DNA from: Marinobacter sp. Arc7-DN-1
Lineage (GTDB): Bacteria; Pseudomonadota; Gammaproteobacteria; Pseudomonadales; Oleiphilaceae
Length of the DNA: 64,000 bases
Assembly (NCBI RefSeq): GCF_003441595.1
Contig: NZ_CP031848.1
Coordinates: 4,030,001 to 4,094,000, forward strand
Direction of reading: 5' to 3'
Part shown: positions 26,045 to 34,678 of the stretch, piece by piece
Numbering within the stretch: the stretch's first letter is position 1
Layout: each line of letters begins with the position of its first letter
Notes under the pieces: generated by a model
Told to the model about the DNA's origin: nothing
Databases searched by the model: none
The model's input: the letters and a program-made list of their open reading frames with translations, nothing else
Translations under genes and position numbers: made by a program

Positions 26045-26926
26045 ATGTTTGCCAAACCTGATATACCCGGCCCGAACCCATGGGTTGAATCGCCACAGGA
26101 AAAGTTACCGGAGGGGGCCTGCGACACTCACGCCCATCTTTTTGGGCCGCAGGAGGCGTATCCTTACCAGACTAAAAGAGGTTATACGCCGCCAGACGCA
26201 ACCGAAACATCATATCGGAACTTGCTACAAACTCTCGGTTTTCAGCGAGCAGTTCTGGTCCAGCCAAGTGTATATGGCACCGATAATCGCCTCATGCTTG
26301 ACACGCTCTCAGCAAGCACTGATTCAGATCCCATAGACTGGAGGGGCGTTGCGGTTGTAGACCGCCATATTAGCGATGAAGAGCTGAGCCGAATGGATAC
26401 GCTCGGCGTAAGGGGCATCCGCATCAACCTGGTCTTTCCAGGTGGCGTAACGTTTGAGGACATAGTGTCACTGGCAGCCCGAATCAAGGTCTTTGGCTGG
26501 CATATTCAGTTTTTGGTTGATGTATCAAAGTTCGAAAATTTAGCTGAACGCTTGGATAAGCTGCCTGTGCCAAGCGTGGTAGATCATATGGGGCACCTGT
26601 CAACACGTCTCGGCATCGCCAACCCTGGCTTCCGCGAACTATTGGATTTAATGGCCGAGGGTCGTACATGGGTCAAGCTCACAGGGCCAAATCGCCTGAG
26701 CACACTTCCGGAAGCCCCCTTCACAGATGTGGATCCGTTCTTTCAGGCACTTCGTGAGGCGCGTCAGGACCGGTGCCTTTTTGGAACAGACTGGCCTCAT
26801 GTTCAGCTACCTACCCCGATGCCGTTTGATCATAGTCTTGTGAATGAATTTATAAGACTGGTTCCTGATGTTCAGGGCCGGCAAGCTATTCTCGTAGATA
26901 ATCCAGCAAATCTATACGGGTTTTGA
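26045..26926 (+). CDS. Amidohydrolase (2-pyrone-4,6-dicarboxylate hydrolase-like)
   Basis: A 293-residue TIM-barrel metal-dependent hydrolase of the amidohydrolase-2/COG3618 type. The metal-site segment CDTHAHLFG near residue 27, VDHMGH near 180 and LFGTDWPH near 245 are visible. Family members hydrolyse lactones such as 2-pyrone-4,6-dicarboxylate. It follows dctM after 72 bases and probably processes the imported substrate. The homology block on the opposite strand (truncated AbiEii) starts immediately after its stop, marking a rearrangement junction. Confidence 0.88.
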   Translation: MFAKPDIPGPNPWVESPQEKLPEGACDTHAHLFGPQEAYPYQTKRGYTPPDATETSYRNLLQTLGFQRAVLVQPSVYGTDNRLMLDTLSASTDSDPIDWRGVAVVDRHISDEELSRMDTLGVRGIRINLVFPGGVTFEDIVSLAARIKVFGWHIQFLVDVSKFENLAERLDKLPVPSVVDHMGHLSTRLGIANPGFRELLDLMAEGRTWVKLTGPNRLSTLPEAPFTDVDPFFQALREARQDRCLFGTDWPHVQLPTPMPFDHSLVNEFIRLVPDVQGRQAILVDNPANLYGF

Positions 26927-27099
26927 TCCATCATGGGAAGAAAAACAAGATCGATATCTACCGACAATCGAGGGAAGTCGCGAATAAAAAGATTGATGGC
27001 GGTGCCGCCTTTGAGGGCAAAACACTTATGTTCAGCCACGTAGGGTATGATTTGAAGTAAAAGCCGAACCTGGCTGTAATAATGCTCTCGTTTATCCAT
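26872..27099 (-). pseudogene. abiEii: Truncated AbiEii-type toxin (nucleotidyltransferase)
   Basis: Only the first ~55 residues resemble AbiEii/AbiGii toxins: MDKREHYYSQVRLL..., then the nucleotidyltransferase core ALKGGTAINLF and RLSVDIDLVFLP. A full toxin has about 250-300 residues. Homology ends near 26930, right beside the end of the amidohydrolase, so the rest was lost in a rearrangement. The ATG at 27099 overlaps the abiEi stop (ATGGATAA), the standard arrangement. The toxin is expected to be inactive because the C-terminal part is missing. Confidence 0.85.
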
Positions 27100-27889
27100 G
27101 CTCTCGGGACTCCTCGTGCATTTCTTCTGGAACGGTGATTGCCCAGCGGGCATTGAGCTTACCGTTCTTGGCTATAACCCGCTTACCGGCTCCCAGATCG
27201 TATGCGTTTGGGTTCAGGTGTTTGAACCAAGCATGATCTTGACGTTCAGCTAGCCACAGAAATAGCCGTTTGACCTTGATGCTGCGACAAGCTTTTAAGA
27301 GAGTGTCGATCTTTCTCGGTGAAAGGCTGGATAATCCTTGCATGAGAGCGTTTGCGTGCTCGAAACTGACCATCGAAGGCACCTCTGCGAGTACCTCCAA
27401 AATGGCTTTCTCAGGACACGAATATAAAACAGGAGGTCGTGCTTCTAGCCAATCATGCTCATGCAGAAACCGGGGGTTCGTCATAATTGATTCTGGCCAT
27501 AGCCTGAGGGTGCTGTGACCCTCAAAAGTGGCGTCAACTGGAATTCTTCTGATCCAAGCTGGCAAGGGGGACTCTGAGAAGAGCGGAATCCGGACTTCTT
27601 CACTGGTTGTCAAAAAATGCGCTAAACCGGCGATGTCTAATGCCTTAAGACCGCCTACATGGACGGGCTTTTCTGACATCCGTTGAAGAGATGCAACAAC
27701 GCCATGCCAGCTAATGGATTTTTCATAGAGAGTGTAGACGCCGGCGGTAAGCGGGATCAGAGTTCGACTGCGGACAGCATTGTCTAAAAAATGCAAACTT
27801 AAGCCCTGGTCCAGCAACCAGCGCTTGGTTGCAATCATGAAGGGAGGTACAAGCTCCTTAAGCTGCTTACGAGCATCTCTGTTAAGCAT
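27092..27889 (-). CDS. abiEi: AbiEi-family antitoxin
   Basis: A 265-residue protein of the type IV toxin-antitoxin antitoxin family. The N-terminal region (WLLDQGLSLHFLDNAVRSRTLIPLTAGVYTL) is a winged-helix-like domain of the kind that represses its own promoter; the C-terminal domain follows. The 5' partner toxin gene downstream is truncated, so this is an orphan antitoxin. Upstream (27890-28094) is AT-rich and likely holds its promoter. Type IV AbiE systems act in phage defence and plasmid stability. Confidence 0.88.
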   Translation of the reverse strand: MLNRDARKQLKELVPPFMIATKRWLLDQGLSLHFLDNAVRSRTLIPLTAGVYTLYEKSISWHGVVASLQRMSEKPVHVGGLKALDIAGLAHFLTTSEEVRIPLFSESPLPAWIRRIPVDATFEGHSTLRLWPESIMTNPRFLHEHDWLEARPPVLYSCPEKAILEVLAEVPSMVSFEHANALMQGLSSLSPRKIDTLLKACRSIKVKRLFLWLAERQDHAWFKHLNPNAYDLGAGKRVIAKNGKLNARWAITVPEEMHEESREHG

Positions 27890-28094
27890 GGTTTATGAAT
27901 CCATAAAAGCACGGCAATAATTGGCGTGTTAATAATCAATCAAAAACCATCCTAGTTGAAATTGTTTACAGTATCTATAAATCGCGTCATTAATTGCCGT
28001 ACAAATACAAAAAGTTAAACTTTATCATTGCTTTGTGAGGTTGTGGTTTACTGCGTGCGCTGTCGAGTTCCCGAAGTGCCCTTGAGATTTCGTC

Positions 28095-29595
28095 CCAGCA
28101 GCCTGTCGGACTTTCCAGACCAGTATGAGATAATGTCGGCATCAAATAAATCACGGATCAGCCATGAGTAACTTTCGTTCTTTCGACCGTCACACGGCCT
28201 ATCTGCTCCCGCCATCCGTTGACGATTGGTTACCCTAGGACCATTTGGCGCGTTTCATTGTCGAGGTTGTCGACGGTCTTGATCTGCGTTCAATGGTGAA
28301 CGCCTATGGTGGGCGCGGCGGCGCGGCCTATCATCCATCGCTGCTGTTGTCGTTGCTCATCTACGGCTATGCCACGGGCGTGTTTTCCAGCCGCAGAATA
28401 GAGCGGGCGACCTACGACTCGGTGGCCTTCCGGTTTATCGCAGCTGGCGCGCATCCAGACCACGACACCCTGGCGACATTTCGTCGACGTTTTCTCGGCG
28501 AACTGGCCGAGTTGTTTGTTTAGGTTCTCGACGTCGCGCAGGAGATGAAGCTGCTCAAGCTGGGCACCATCAGCCTGGATGGCACCAAAATCCAGGCCAA
28601 CGCGTCGCGCCACCGCGCCCTGTCCCATGGTCACATCGAGAAGATGGAATCCGCCTGCCGGAAGAAATACAGCGCCGGGAAGATCGGCTCAAGGCGATGG
28701 CGGACGCCAAAACGAAGATCGAAGCCCGGGCCAGAGCACGTTTCGAGCGCGAGCAAGCCGAGTACAAGGCCAAACTTGCCGCGCGGGAAGCAAAACAGAA
28801 GAAGAACGGCAGAAAACCAGGCGGTCGTCCACCCAAGCCGCCCACGGCGGGTCCCAAGGCAAAAGACCAGCTCAATCTCACCGATGAAGAATCGCGCATC
28901 ATGCCAGTGGCCGGTGGCGGCTTCGAGCAGGGCTACAATGCCCAGGCCGCTGTCGATGCTGACAGCCTGCTGGTGATGGCACCAGCGGTGACCCAGGCCT
29001 GTAATGACAAGGAACAAGTCGAGCCGATGCTGGCGCAGTTGGCGGCATTGCCGGAATCGTTGGGTAAAGCTGACACACTGCTCGCGGATACCGGTTATTT
29101 CAGCGCCAAAAATGTCGCCGCCTGCGAAAAGGCCGGCATCGATCCGTACATCGCCGTCAAACGGGAAAACCACCACCCGCCGGCGTTGGAACGATTCGCC
29201 GAACCAATGCCCATAGCCGAGGGCAGCACGCCGGTCGAGCGCATGGCGCACAAGCTACAAACCCGGGCGGGACGCACGGCCTATGCCTTGCGTAAGCAAA
29301 CCGTCGAGCCGGTATTCGGCATCATCAAATCGGTGCTCGGATTTCGGCAGTTCTCATTACGCGGACTGGACAAGGTGAGCGGCGAATGGGCGCTGGTTTG
29401 TCTGGCCTGGAATCTGAAACGCATGGCCGTACTGCGCCCGACATCCGCCCAATGGGCCTGAAATGCGGGCGATTCTGCTCGTTTTGGGATTATTGGGCGC
29501 TGTAGGTCACAAATATGCACCATAATAGTGCCAAATCTGTCTGGGCAAGCGGGGGGGGCAAAAATATGCCAATGCTAAGTCCGACAGGCTGCTGG
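28095..29595 (+). mobile_element. Decayed IS1182-family element
   Basis: About 1501 bp bounded by perfect 19-bp terminal inverted repeats (CCAGCAGCCTGTCGGACTT at 28095-28113 and its complement at 29577-29595). It contains one transposase gene broken by two stop codons and a frameshift. No target duplication is evident next to the repeats. Lies between the AbiE remnant and tRNA-Pro. Confidence 0.88.
28164..29461 (+). pseudogene. IS1182-family transposase, broken
   Basis: Starts at ATG 28164 (MSNFRSFDRHTAYLLPPSVD...). In-frame TAG codons occur at 28236-28238 (after DDWLP) and 28521-28523 (after ELAELFV). The frame then changes near 28650, from the segment ending ...HIEKMES to one reading EEIQRREDRLKAMADAK. 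The rest (28697-29461) carries the C-terminal DDE region (DTGYFSAKNV, VKRENHHPP, RKQTVEPVFGIIKSVLGFRQF). Single-base changes such as GAG to TAG and CAG to TAG would explain the stops. Not functional unless supplied in trans. Confidence 0.9.
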
Positions 29596-29938
29596 TGTGC
29601 CGACTCGATCCGGGGCAGACGCCCGAGGTACCCCGACCCGATTCAATGGGGAGGAGGGCACTGTGTATGGACAGTAAAAATTGTCATCAAATCAGGACTC
29701 CAAGCCAAATTCGGTATGGGGTGGACTAAGGAGTGCCGACGAGTATCCTGCTCGGCAGCGGGGCCGTGACGCCGCTTATTGATATCCGCTATTTTTACAG
29801 GATACAAATACTAAGACGTTGTTGATTGAAGGTATGGTACGACCCTTTTGATTACTTCTGAAATTGTAAGTCAAATATTGATGATGTGAGGGGGGGGGGG
29901 AGACAAAAATTGGAAATTGGGACAATCTTGGGACACAA
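29596..29938. other. Gene-free stretch between IS1182 and tRNA-Pro
   Basis: No credible gene is seen. It holds an 11-base G run (29890-29900), long for this genome, and AT-rich sequence. It is likely residue of earlier insertions beside the tRNA. Confidence 0.5.
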
Positions 29939-29970
29939 AAAAATCAGCTTCTTGTAAGAAGCTGATTTTT
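29939..29970 (-). terminator. Rho-independent terminator downstream of tRNA-Pro
   Basis: Perfect 15-bp stem AAAAATCAGCTTCTT / AAGAAGCTGATTTTT with a 2-base loop; T-tracts on both strands make it usable in either direction. It lies 11 bases beyond the 3' end of the tRNA. Confidence 0.9.
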
Positions 29971-29981
29971 ATATTACCAAT

Positions 29982-30058
29982 TGGTCGGGACGGTAGGATT
30001 TGAACCTACGACCCCCTGCACCCCATGCAGGTGCGCTACCAAGCTGCGCTACGCCCCG
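29982..30058 (-). tRNA. tRNA-Pro (GGG)
   Basis: A 77-nt cloverleaf on the minus strand. Acceptor stem CGGGGCG/CGTCCCG, discriminator A and encoded CCA. The anticodon stem CCTGC/GCAGG encloses loop ATGGGGT with anticodon GGG. T-arm TAGGTTCAAATCCTA is perfect. Its 3' end faces the accessory region on the left, a usual integration target, but no duplicated 3' end was found there. Confidence 0.97.
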
Positions 30059-30175
30059 ATTCGCTGTTGGCCAGAGAAGAAAACTTAAGAGTATTCTCAG
30101 TGGCTTAGCGGGAGCGAAGTCTACACGAGCCCATGGGAAAAATAAACAGCCTTGGGCGATTTTGATGTTCGATTT

Positions 30176-31819
30176 TTAGCGCAGCTTGGTCTCCCGGAGT
30201 TTCAGGATGAATTCGGGCGGTTCAAAGGTATCGGGGCGGGCGAATTCCCAGTACTTGTCGAACACGGTCAGGCCGGTTTTGCCTTCCAGCAGAGCTCCGG
30301 GTTCCAGGAAATGGAAGAGATCCATATAGGAATTAACCTCGGTTTTCGAAATTCGCCGCACAACATGCTCCGGACCGAGTTCCGATGGGTGTCTGAGGCC
30401 GGAAGCTTCCAGCAGGTTCTGCAGGGCGTCCAGGGTATTCTTATGGTAATTGTAGACCCGCTGGCTCTTATGCTCCACATCAAGCTTGTTGCCACGCCTG
30501 GGGTCCTGGGTGGCAACGCCGCTGGGGCAGCGCCCGGTGTGGCAATTGAGTGCCTGGATACAGCCCAGGGAAAACATGTAGCCCCGTGCCGCGTTGCACC
30601 AGTCGGCGCCGAGGGCGAGGGTGCGGGCAATATTGAACGCGGAGGTGATTTTGCCCGCCGCACCAACGGCAATGTCGTCCCGAAGGTTTGTGCCCACAAG
30701 GGTGTTGTGGACTAGCAGCAGAGCCTCCGTCATTGGCGTTCCCAGCCGGTTGATGAACTCCAGAGGCGCCGCGCCTGTTCCACCTTCGCCGCCATCGACC
30801 ACGATAAAATCGGGTTTTCTGTCGGTCTCCAGCATGGCTTTGACGATGGCAAACCATTCCCAGGTATGGCCGATGGCCAGCTTGAATCCAACGGGTTTTC
30901 CGCCCGACAACTCCCGCAACCGGTCAATGAATTCCAGCAACCCCACGGGCGTTGAGAAGGCGGAGTGGCTGGCCGGGGATATGCAGTCCTCGCCGACCGC
31001 CACGCCCCGGGCTTCCGCAATTTCGGGAGTTACCTTGGCGCCCGGCAGAATGCCTCCGTGGCCGGGCTTTGCGCCCTGGGATAGTTTGACCTCTATCATT
31101 TTCACCTGTTCCAGGGTGGCACTTTCCCGAAACATGTCCTCATTGAATGAGCCGTCTTTATGGCGACATCCGAAATAGCCGGAGCCGATTTCCCAGACCA
31201 GGTCGCCGCCGGGTTGCCGATGGTACCGGGAGATCGAACCTTCGCCGGTGTCGTGATAGAAGCGGCCCATCCGGGCGCCGGTATTCAGGCTCAGGATGGC
31301 GTTGGCCGACAATGACCCGAAACTCATGGCCGAGATGTTGAAGACGCTGGCGCTGTACGGCTTCTCGCAGTTCTTTCCGATCAGAATCCGGAAGTCGCTG
31401 TCGGTCAGGCGGGTTGGGGCGAGGGAATGGTTCATCCATTCAAAGCCTTCGTTGTACATGTCCAGCTGGGAGCCGTAAGGGCGTTTATCGAGAACGTTTT
31501 TGGCCCGTTGGTAGACCACGGAGCGCTGTTCCCGGGAGAAAGGTCGTTCTTCGGTATCCGACTGAATAAAATATTGCCGGATTTCCGGGCCGGCGGCCTC
31601 AAGCAGATACCGGAAATTGGCCATGATCGGGTAGTTCCGGCTAACCGTATGTTTCCGCTGTAACAGATCGTAGGTCCCAAGAGCGGCGAAGGCGCCAAAA
31701 ATCACCGGGAGCAGATAACCCGTACCGAGCATCAACTCCATAAGCAGGGAGCCGATAAAGCCGGCAATGCTCAGGACATAGACGGTATATCGAAGCGGAA
31801 AGGTTTTGGTCTTTTCCAT
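30176..31819 (-). CDS. FMN/Fe-S glutamate-synthase-domain protein
   Basis: A 547-residue protein related to the FMN-binding synthase domain of GltB. Start ATG 31819 is chosen for GAGGAA five bases upstream; the frame extends 23 residues further. Two N-terminal membrane helices (RYTVYVLSIAGFIGSLL and the next hydrophobic stretch) anchor it. The 3Fe-4S ligand pattern C-x5-C-x4-C is visible in LGCIQALNCHTGRCPSG; FMN/flavin-site segments include GAKPGHGGILPG and VVDGGEGGTGAAP. The glutamine amidotransferase domain is absent. The real substrate is unknown; ammonia-dependent glutamate formation is not established for these stand-alone proteins. Confidence 0.9.
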   Translation of the reverse strand: MEKTKTFPLRYTVYVLSIAGFIGSLLMELMLGTGYLLPVIFGAFAALGTYDLLQRKHTVSRNYPIMANFRYLLEAAGPEIRQYFIQSDTEERPFSREQRSVVYQRAKNVLDKRPYGSQLDMYNEGFEWMNHSLAPTRLTDSDFRILIGKNCEKPYSASVFNISAMSFGSLSANAILSLNTGARMGRFYHDTGEGSISRYHRQPGGDLVWEIGSGYFGCRHKDGSFNEDMFRESATLEQVKMIEVKLSQGAKPGHGGILPGAKVTPEIAEARGVAVGEDCISPASHSAFSTPVGLLEFIDRLRELSGGKPVGFKLAIGHTWEWFAIVKAMLETDRKPDFIVVDGGEGGTGAAPLEFINRLGTPMTEALLLVHNTLVGTNLRDDIAVGAAGKITSAFNIARTLALGADWCNAARGYMFSLGCIQALNCHTGRCPSGVATQDPRRGNKLDVEHKSQRVYNYHKNTLDALQNLLEASGLRHPSELGPEHVVRRISKTEVNSYMDLFHFLEPGALLEGKTGLTVFDKYWEFARPDTFEPPEFILKLRETKLR

Positions 31820-32072
31820 GTATTTCCTCAGTAAGTCCGGGAAGTTCTGGGCCTGCGTATCGGAACATGAGTATACCGATACGCGCACTGATCGCTAACC
31901 GATCAGTTTAAGGCATGGCTGGCCCGCTCAGGATGATGGTCTATGCTTATGGCTGGTGTGGAAAACCGCTGGACTTTTGATGTTTTGAACTCAAAACATT
32001 ATCATGACGCGCTTGTAACGTTTGAATTCCGATTCTGAATAAAAGACTTATCAACTCAGGAGGCGCCAAAAC

Positions 32073-33665
32073 GTGGGCGACGTAGTTAAAGACGAATATC
32101 AGACGGATTACGTGGCTGGCCAGGATAATATCACTCCATTCGGGCTGGATCTTCATGCGCCGGTATTTCCGATCACGGCGATACTGGTGGTGTTGTTTGT
32201 AGTAGGAACCCTGATGTTCCCCGGCCAGGCCAAAGAACTGCTGGACGGTGCAAAATGGGACATTATTGCGACCTTTGACTGGTTTTTCCTGATCAGCGCC
32301 AACATTTTTGTGGTGGTGTGTCTGGCTTTGATTGTGATGCCCGTAGGCAAGATCCGCCTGGGTGGCATGGATGCAAAGCCGGAGTTCTCCACACTGTCCT
32401 GGTTTTCCATGCTGTTTGCCGCGGGTATGGGTATCGGTCTGATGTTCTGGGCAGTGGCCGAGCCTGTGGCCTACTACACGGGCTGGTATGAGACCCCGTT
32501 CAACGTTGAAGCCAACTCCCCGGAAGCCGCGAATCTGGCCATGGGGGCTACCATGTACCACTGGGGACTTCACCCTTGGGCCATTTACGCGATTGTAGCG
32601 CTTTCCCTGGCGTTCTTTTCGTTCAACAAGAACATGCCTCTGACCATTCGTTCAGCTTTCTTCCCTCTTCTTAAGGACAGGGTCTGGGGCTGGCCGGGAC
32701 ACATCATTGATATCCTGGCCGTTGTTGCGACTATCTTTGGTCTGGCCACATCCCTTGGTTTCGGTGCCCAGCAAGCCTCTGCGGGGTTCGACTATCTGTT
32801 CGATACCGGAAGCGGCACCAACGTTCAGATGGCAATCATCGTGGGTGTCACGGCTCTTGCTCTGATTTCCGTGCTTCGTGGTCTTGACGGCGGTGTGAAG
32901 GTGCTGAGTAACATCAACATGGGCCTTGCCGGCATTCTGCTGTTCTTTATCATCTTCGCCGGCCCGACAATGACAATACTGGAAACCCTCTGGGTAACCT
33001 CCTCAAGCTACGTTGGCAATGTGCTTCCGCTGAGCAACCCGTTCGGCCGTGAAGACGAAGCCTGGTTCCAGGGCTGGACTGTCTTCTATTGGGCATGGTG
33101 GATTTCCTGGTCGCCGTTCGTAGGCATGTTCATCGCGCGTGTGTCCAAAGGGCGTACAGTTCGCGAGTTCATAACAGCTGTTCTGATCGTACCGACTGTG
33201 ATTACCGTCGTCTGGATGAGCGCCTTCGGTGGTTCTGCCCTGGAGCAGATCCAGCAAGGAATTGGTGCCCTGGCTGAGAATGGCCTGACCGATGTATCAC
33301 TGGCCATGTTCCAGATGTTCGCCAATCTGCCGCTGACCGGAACTATCTCGTTCGTGGGTATCGTTCTGGTACTGGTGTTCTTCGTGACATCGTCTGACTC
33401 CGGTTCGCTGGTCATCGACAGCATCACCGCCGGTGGCAAGACTGACGCTCCTACTGCCCAGCGTGTCTTCTGGGTTGTGGCGGAAGGCGCCATTGCTGCC
33501 GCTCTGATTTTTGGTGGCGGTGAAGATGCGCTTGGCGCCATTCAGGCAACCGCGATCAGCGCGGGCCTGCCATTCACCGCGATCCTGCTGATCATGACCT
33601 GGGGTCTGCTGAAGGGTCTGAGCCATGAGCGTAAGCTTCTGATTGCCCGAGGCGAAATGACGTGA
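32073..33665 (+). CDS. BCCT-family betaine/choline/carnitine transporter
   Basis: A 530-residue, 12-helix secondary carrier for compatible solutes. The glycine-rich helix motif GMGIGLMFWAVAEPVAYY and the BCCT signature VFYWAWWISWSPFVGMFIARVS are intact. The start is GTG at 32073, nine bases after AGGAGG. Length is normal. A divergent promoter region of about 250 bases separates it from the glutamate-synthase-like gene. GMGIGL resembles Na+-coupled betaine carriers, but substrate is not settled. Likely osmotically controlled, in keeping with the glucosylglycerate operon downstream. Confidence 0.95.
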   Translation: MGDVVKDEYQTDYVAGQDNITPFGLDLHAPVFPITAILVVLFVVGTLMFPGQAKELLDGAKWDIIATFDWFFLISANIFVVVCLALIVMPVGKIRLGGMDAKPEFSTLSWFSMLFAAGMGIGLMFWAVAEPVAYYTGWYETPFNVEANSPEAANLAMGATMYHWGLHPWAIYAIVALSLAFFSFNKNMPLTIRSAFFPLLKDRVWGWPGHIIDILAVVATIFGLATSLGFGAQQASAGFDYLFDTGSGTNVQMAIIVGVTALALISVLRGLDGGVKVLSNINMGLAGILLFFIIFAGPTMTILETLWVTSSSYVGNVLPLSNPFGREDEAWFQGWTVFYWAWWISWSPFVGMFIARVSKGRTVREFITAVLIVPTVITVVWMSAFGGSALEQIQQGIGALAENGLTDVSLAMFQMFANLPLTGTISFVGIVLVLVFFVTSSDSGSLVIDSITAGGKTDAPTAQRVFWVVAEGAIAAALIFGGGEDALGAIQATAISAGLPFTAILLIMTWGLLKGLSHERKLLIARGEMT

Positions 33666-33680
33666 ATGTCGGCTGAAATG

Positions 33681-33712
33681 AAAAAACCGGGGTTTCGGCC
33701 CCGGTTTTTTTT
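33681..33712 (+). terminator. Rho-independent terminator after the BCCT gene
   Basis: AACCGGGG-TTTCGG-CCCCGGTT type stem followed by eight T residues and preceded by six A residues, so it serves both this gene and the convergent ATP-grasp operon. Confidence 0.93.
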
Positions 33713-33729
33713 GCGCCTGGATGAAGGGT

Positions 33730-34677
33730 TCAGAGACTGGCAAAGCTCTCCATGGCGTGGCTGGCCCGCTCTCTGGGAGTAAAATGTGGCCGTTTGAGGC
33801 CCTCAATCGCCCGCAGACGAGGCAACAGGCCCCGACCGTTCGCCATCTGAATCGCCAACCCCGGCCGGGCGTTGAGTTCGAGCAACAACGGGCCCTTGTT
33901 GGCATCGACAACCAGATCAACACCCATGTAGCCCAGCCCTGTTGCTTCATAGCAACGAGAGGCCATTTCGAGCATCTCGTCCCAGGCCTCAATGTTGATA
34001 TTTTCCAGCGCCAGGCCCGTGTCCGGGTGGAGGGTAATCGGGCGGTTGAACTGAACGGCATTCAGGCTTCTTCCGGACCCAATATCAAGGCCAACGCCCA
34101 CAGCGCCCTGGTGCAGGTTGGCCTTGCCGTCTGATGCGGTAGTGGCCAGTCTGAGCATGGCCATCACCGGATAGCCCTGGAAAACGATAATCCGGATATC
34201 CGGCACACCCTGGTGAGAATATTTGGCGAGAGAAGGCGCTGATTCCACCAGGCTTTCGACAATGGCAACATCCGGTGTGCCAGCCAGTGAATAGAGGCCG
34301 GCGAGGATATTGGTCAGGTGGCGTTCCAGAAAGGGAGAGTCTACCCGGGAGCCCGACGCCTTGATGTATTCCTCGCCGTCGCGACCGGTAATAACGGTGA
34401 TGCCCTTGCCACCGGACCCCTTGGCCGGTTTGATGGCGAATCCCGCAAGCCCCTGGGCCATTTCCCGGAACCGGGAGATCTCATGTTGCTGGCGAACAAC
34501 CTGAAGAAGTTCCGGGGTTTTAACGCCGTATTCGGCAACCACCAGCTTGGTCTTCAGTTTGTTGTCCACCAAGGGGTAAGAGGAGCGCTCATTGTACCGA
34601 GCGATGTAATCCACATTGCGCCGGTTCATATTGAGCATGCCCATCCGTTTAAGCGCTCGCGGCGATATCCAGTCCAT
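33730..34677 (-). CDS. ATP-grasp, RimK-like alpha-L-glutamate ligase homologue
   Basis: A 315-residue ATP-grasp protein. ATP-binding segment FAIKPAKGSGGKGITVI (about residues 100-116) and metal-site segment LLLELNARPGLAIQ (about 284-297) are visible. Family members ligate glutamate or other amino acids to a protein or peptide end. It follows the 7TM protein gene with one base between stop and start, in an operon with a retropepsin-like lipoprotein; all three are usually found together. The acceptor is unknown. Confidence 0.9.
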   Translation of the reverse strand: MDWISPRALKRMGMLNMNRRNVDYIARYNERSSYPLVDNKLKTKLVVAEYGVKTPELLQVVRQQHEISRFREMAQGLAGFAIKPAKGSGGKGITVITGRDGEEYIKASGSRVDSPFLERHLTNILAGLYSLAGTPDVAIVESLVESAPSLAKYSHQGVPDIRIIVFQGYPVMAMLRLATTASDGKANLHQGAVGVGLDIGSGRSLNAVQFNRPITLHPDTGLALENINIEAWDEMLEMASRCYEATGLGYMGVDLVVDANKGPLLLELNARPGLAIQMANGRGLLPRLRAIEGLKRPHFTPRERASHAMESFASL

Positions 34678-34678
34678 G

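Noticed and set aside
28164..28697. Amber recoding in the IS1182 transposase
   Set aside because: A frameshift follows the two TAG codons, so simple decay explains the data.
29982..30058. tRNA-Pro as a proven attachment site
   Set aside because: No duplicate of its 3' end and no integrase were found in the window.
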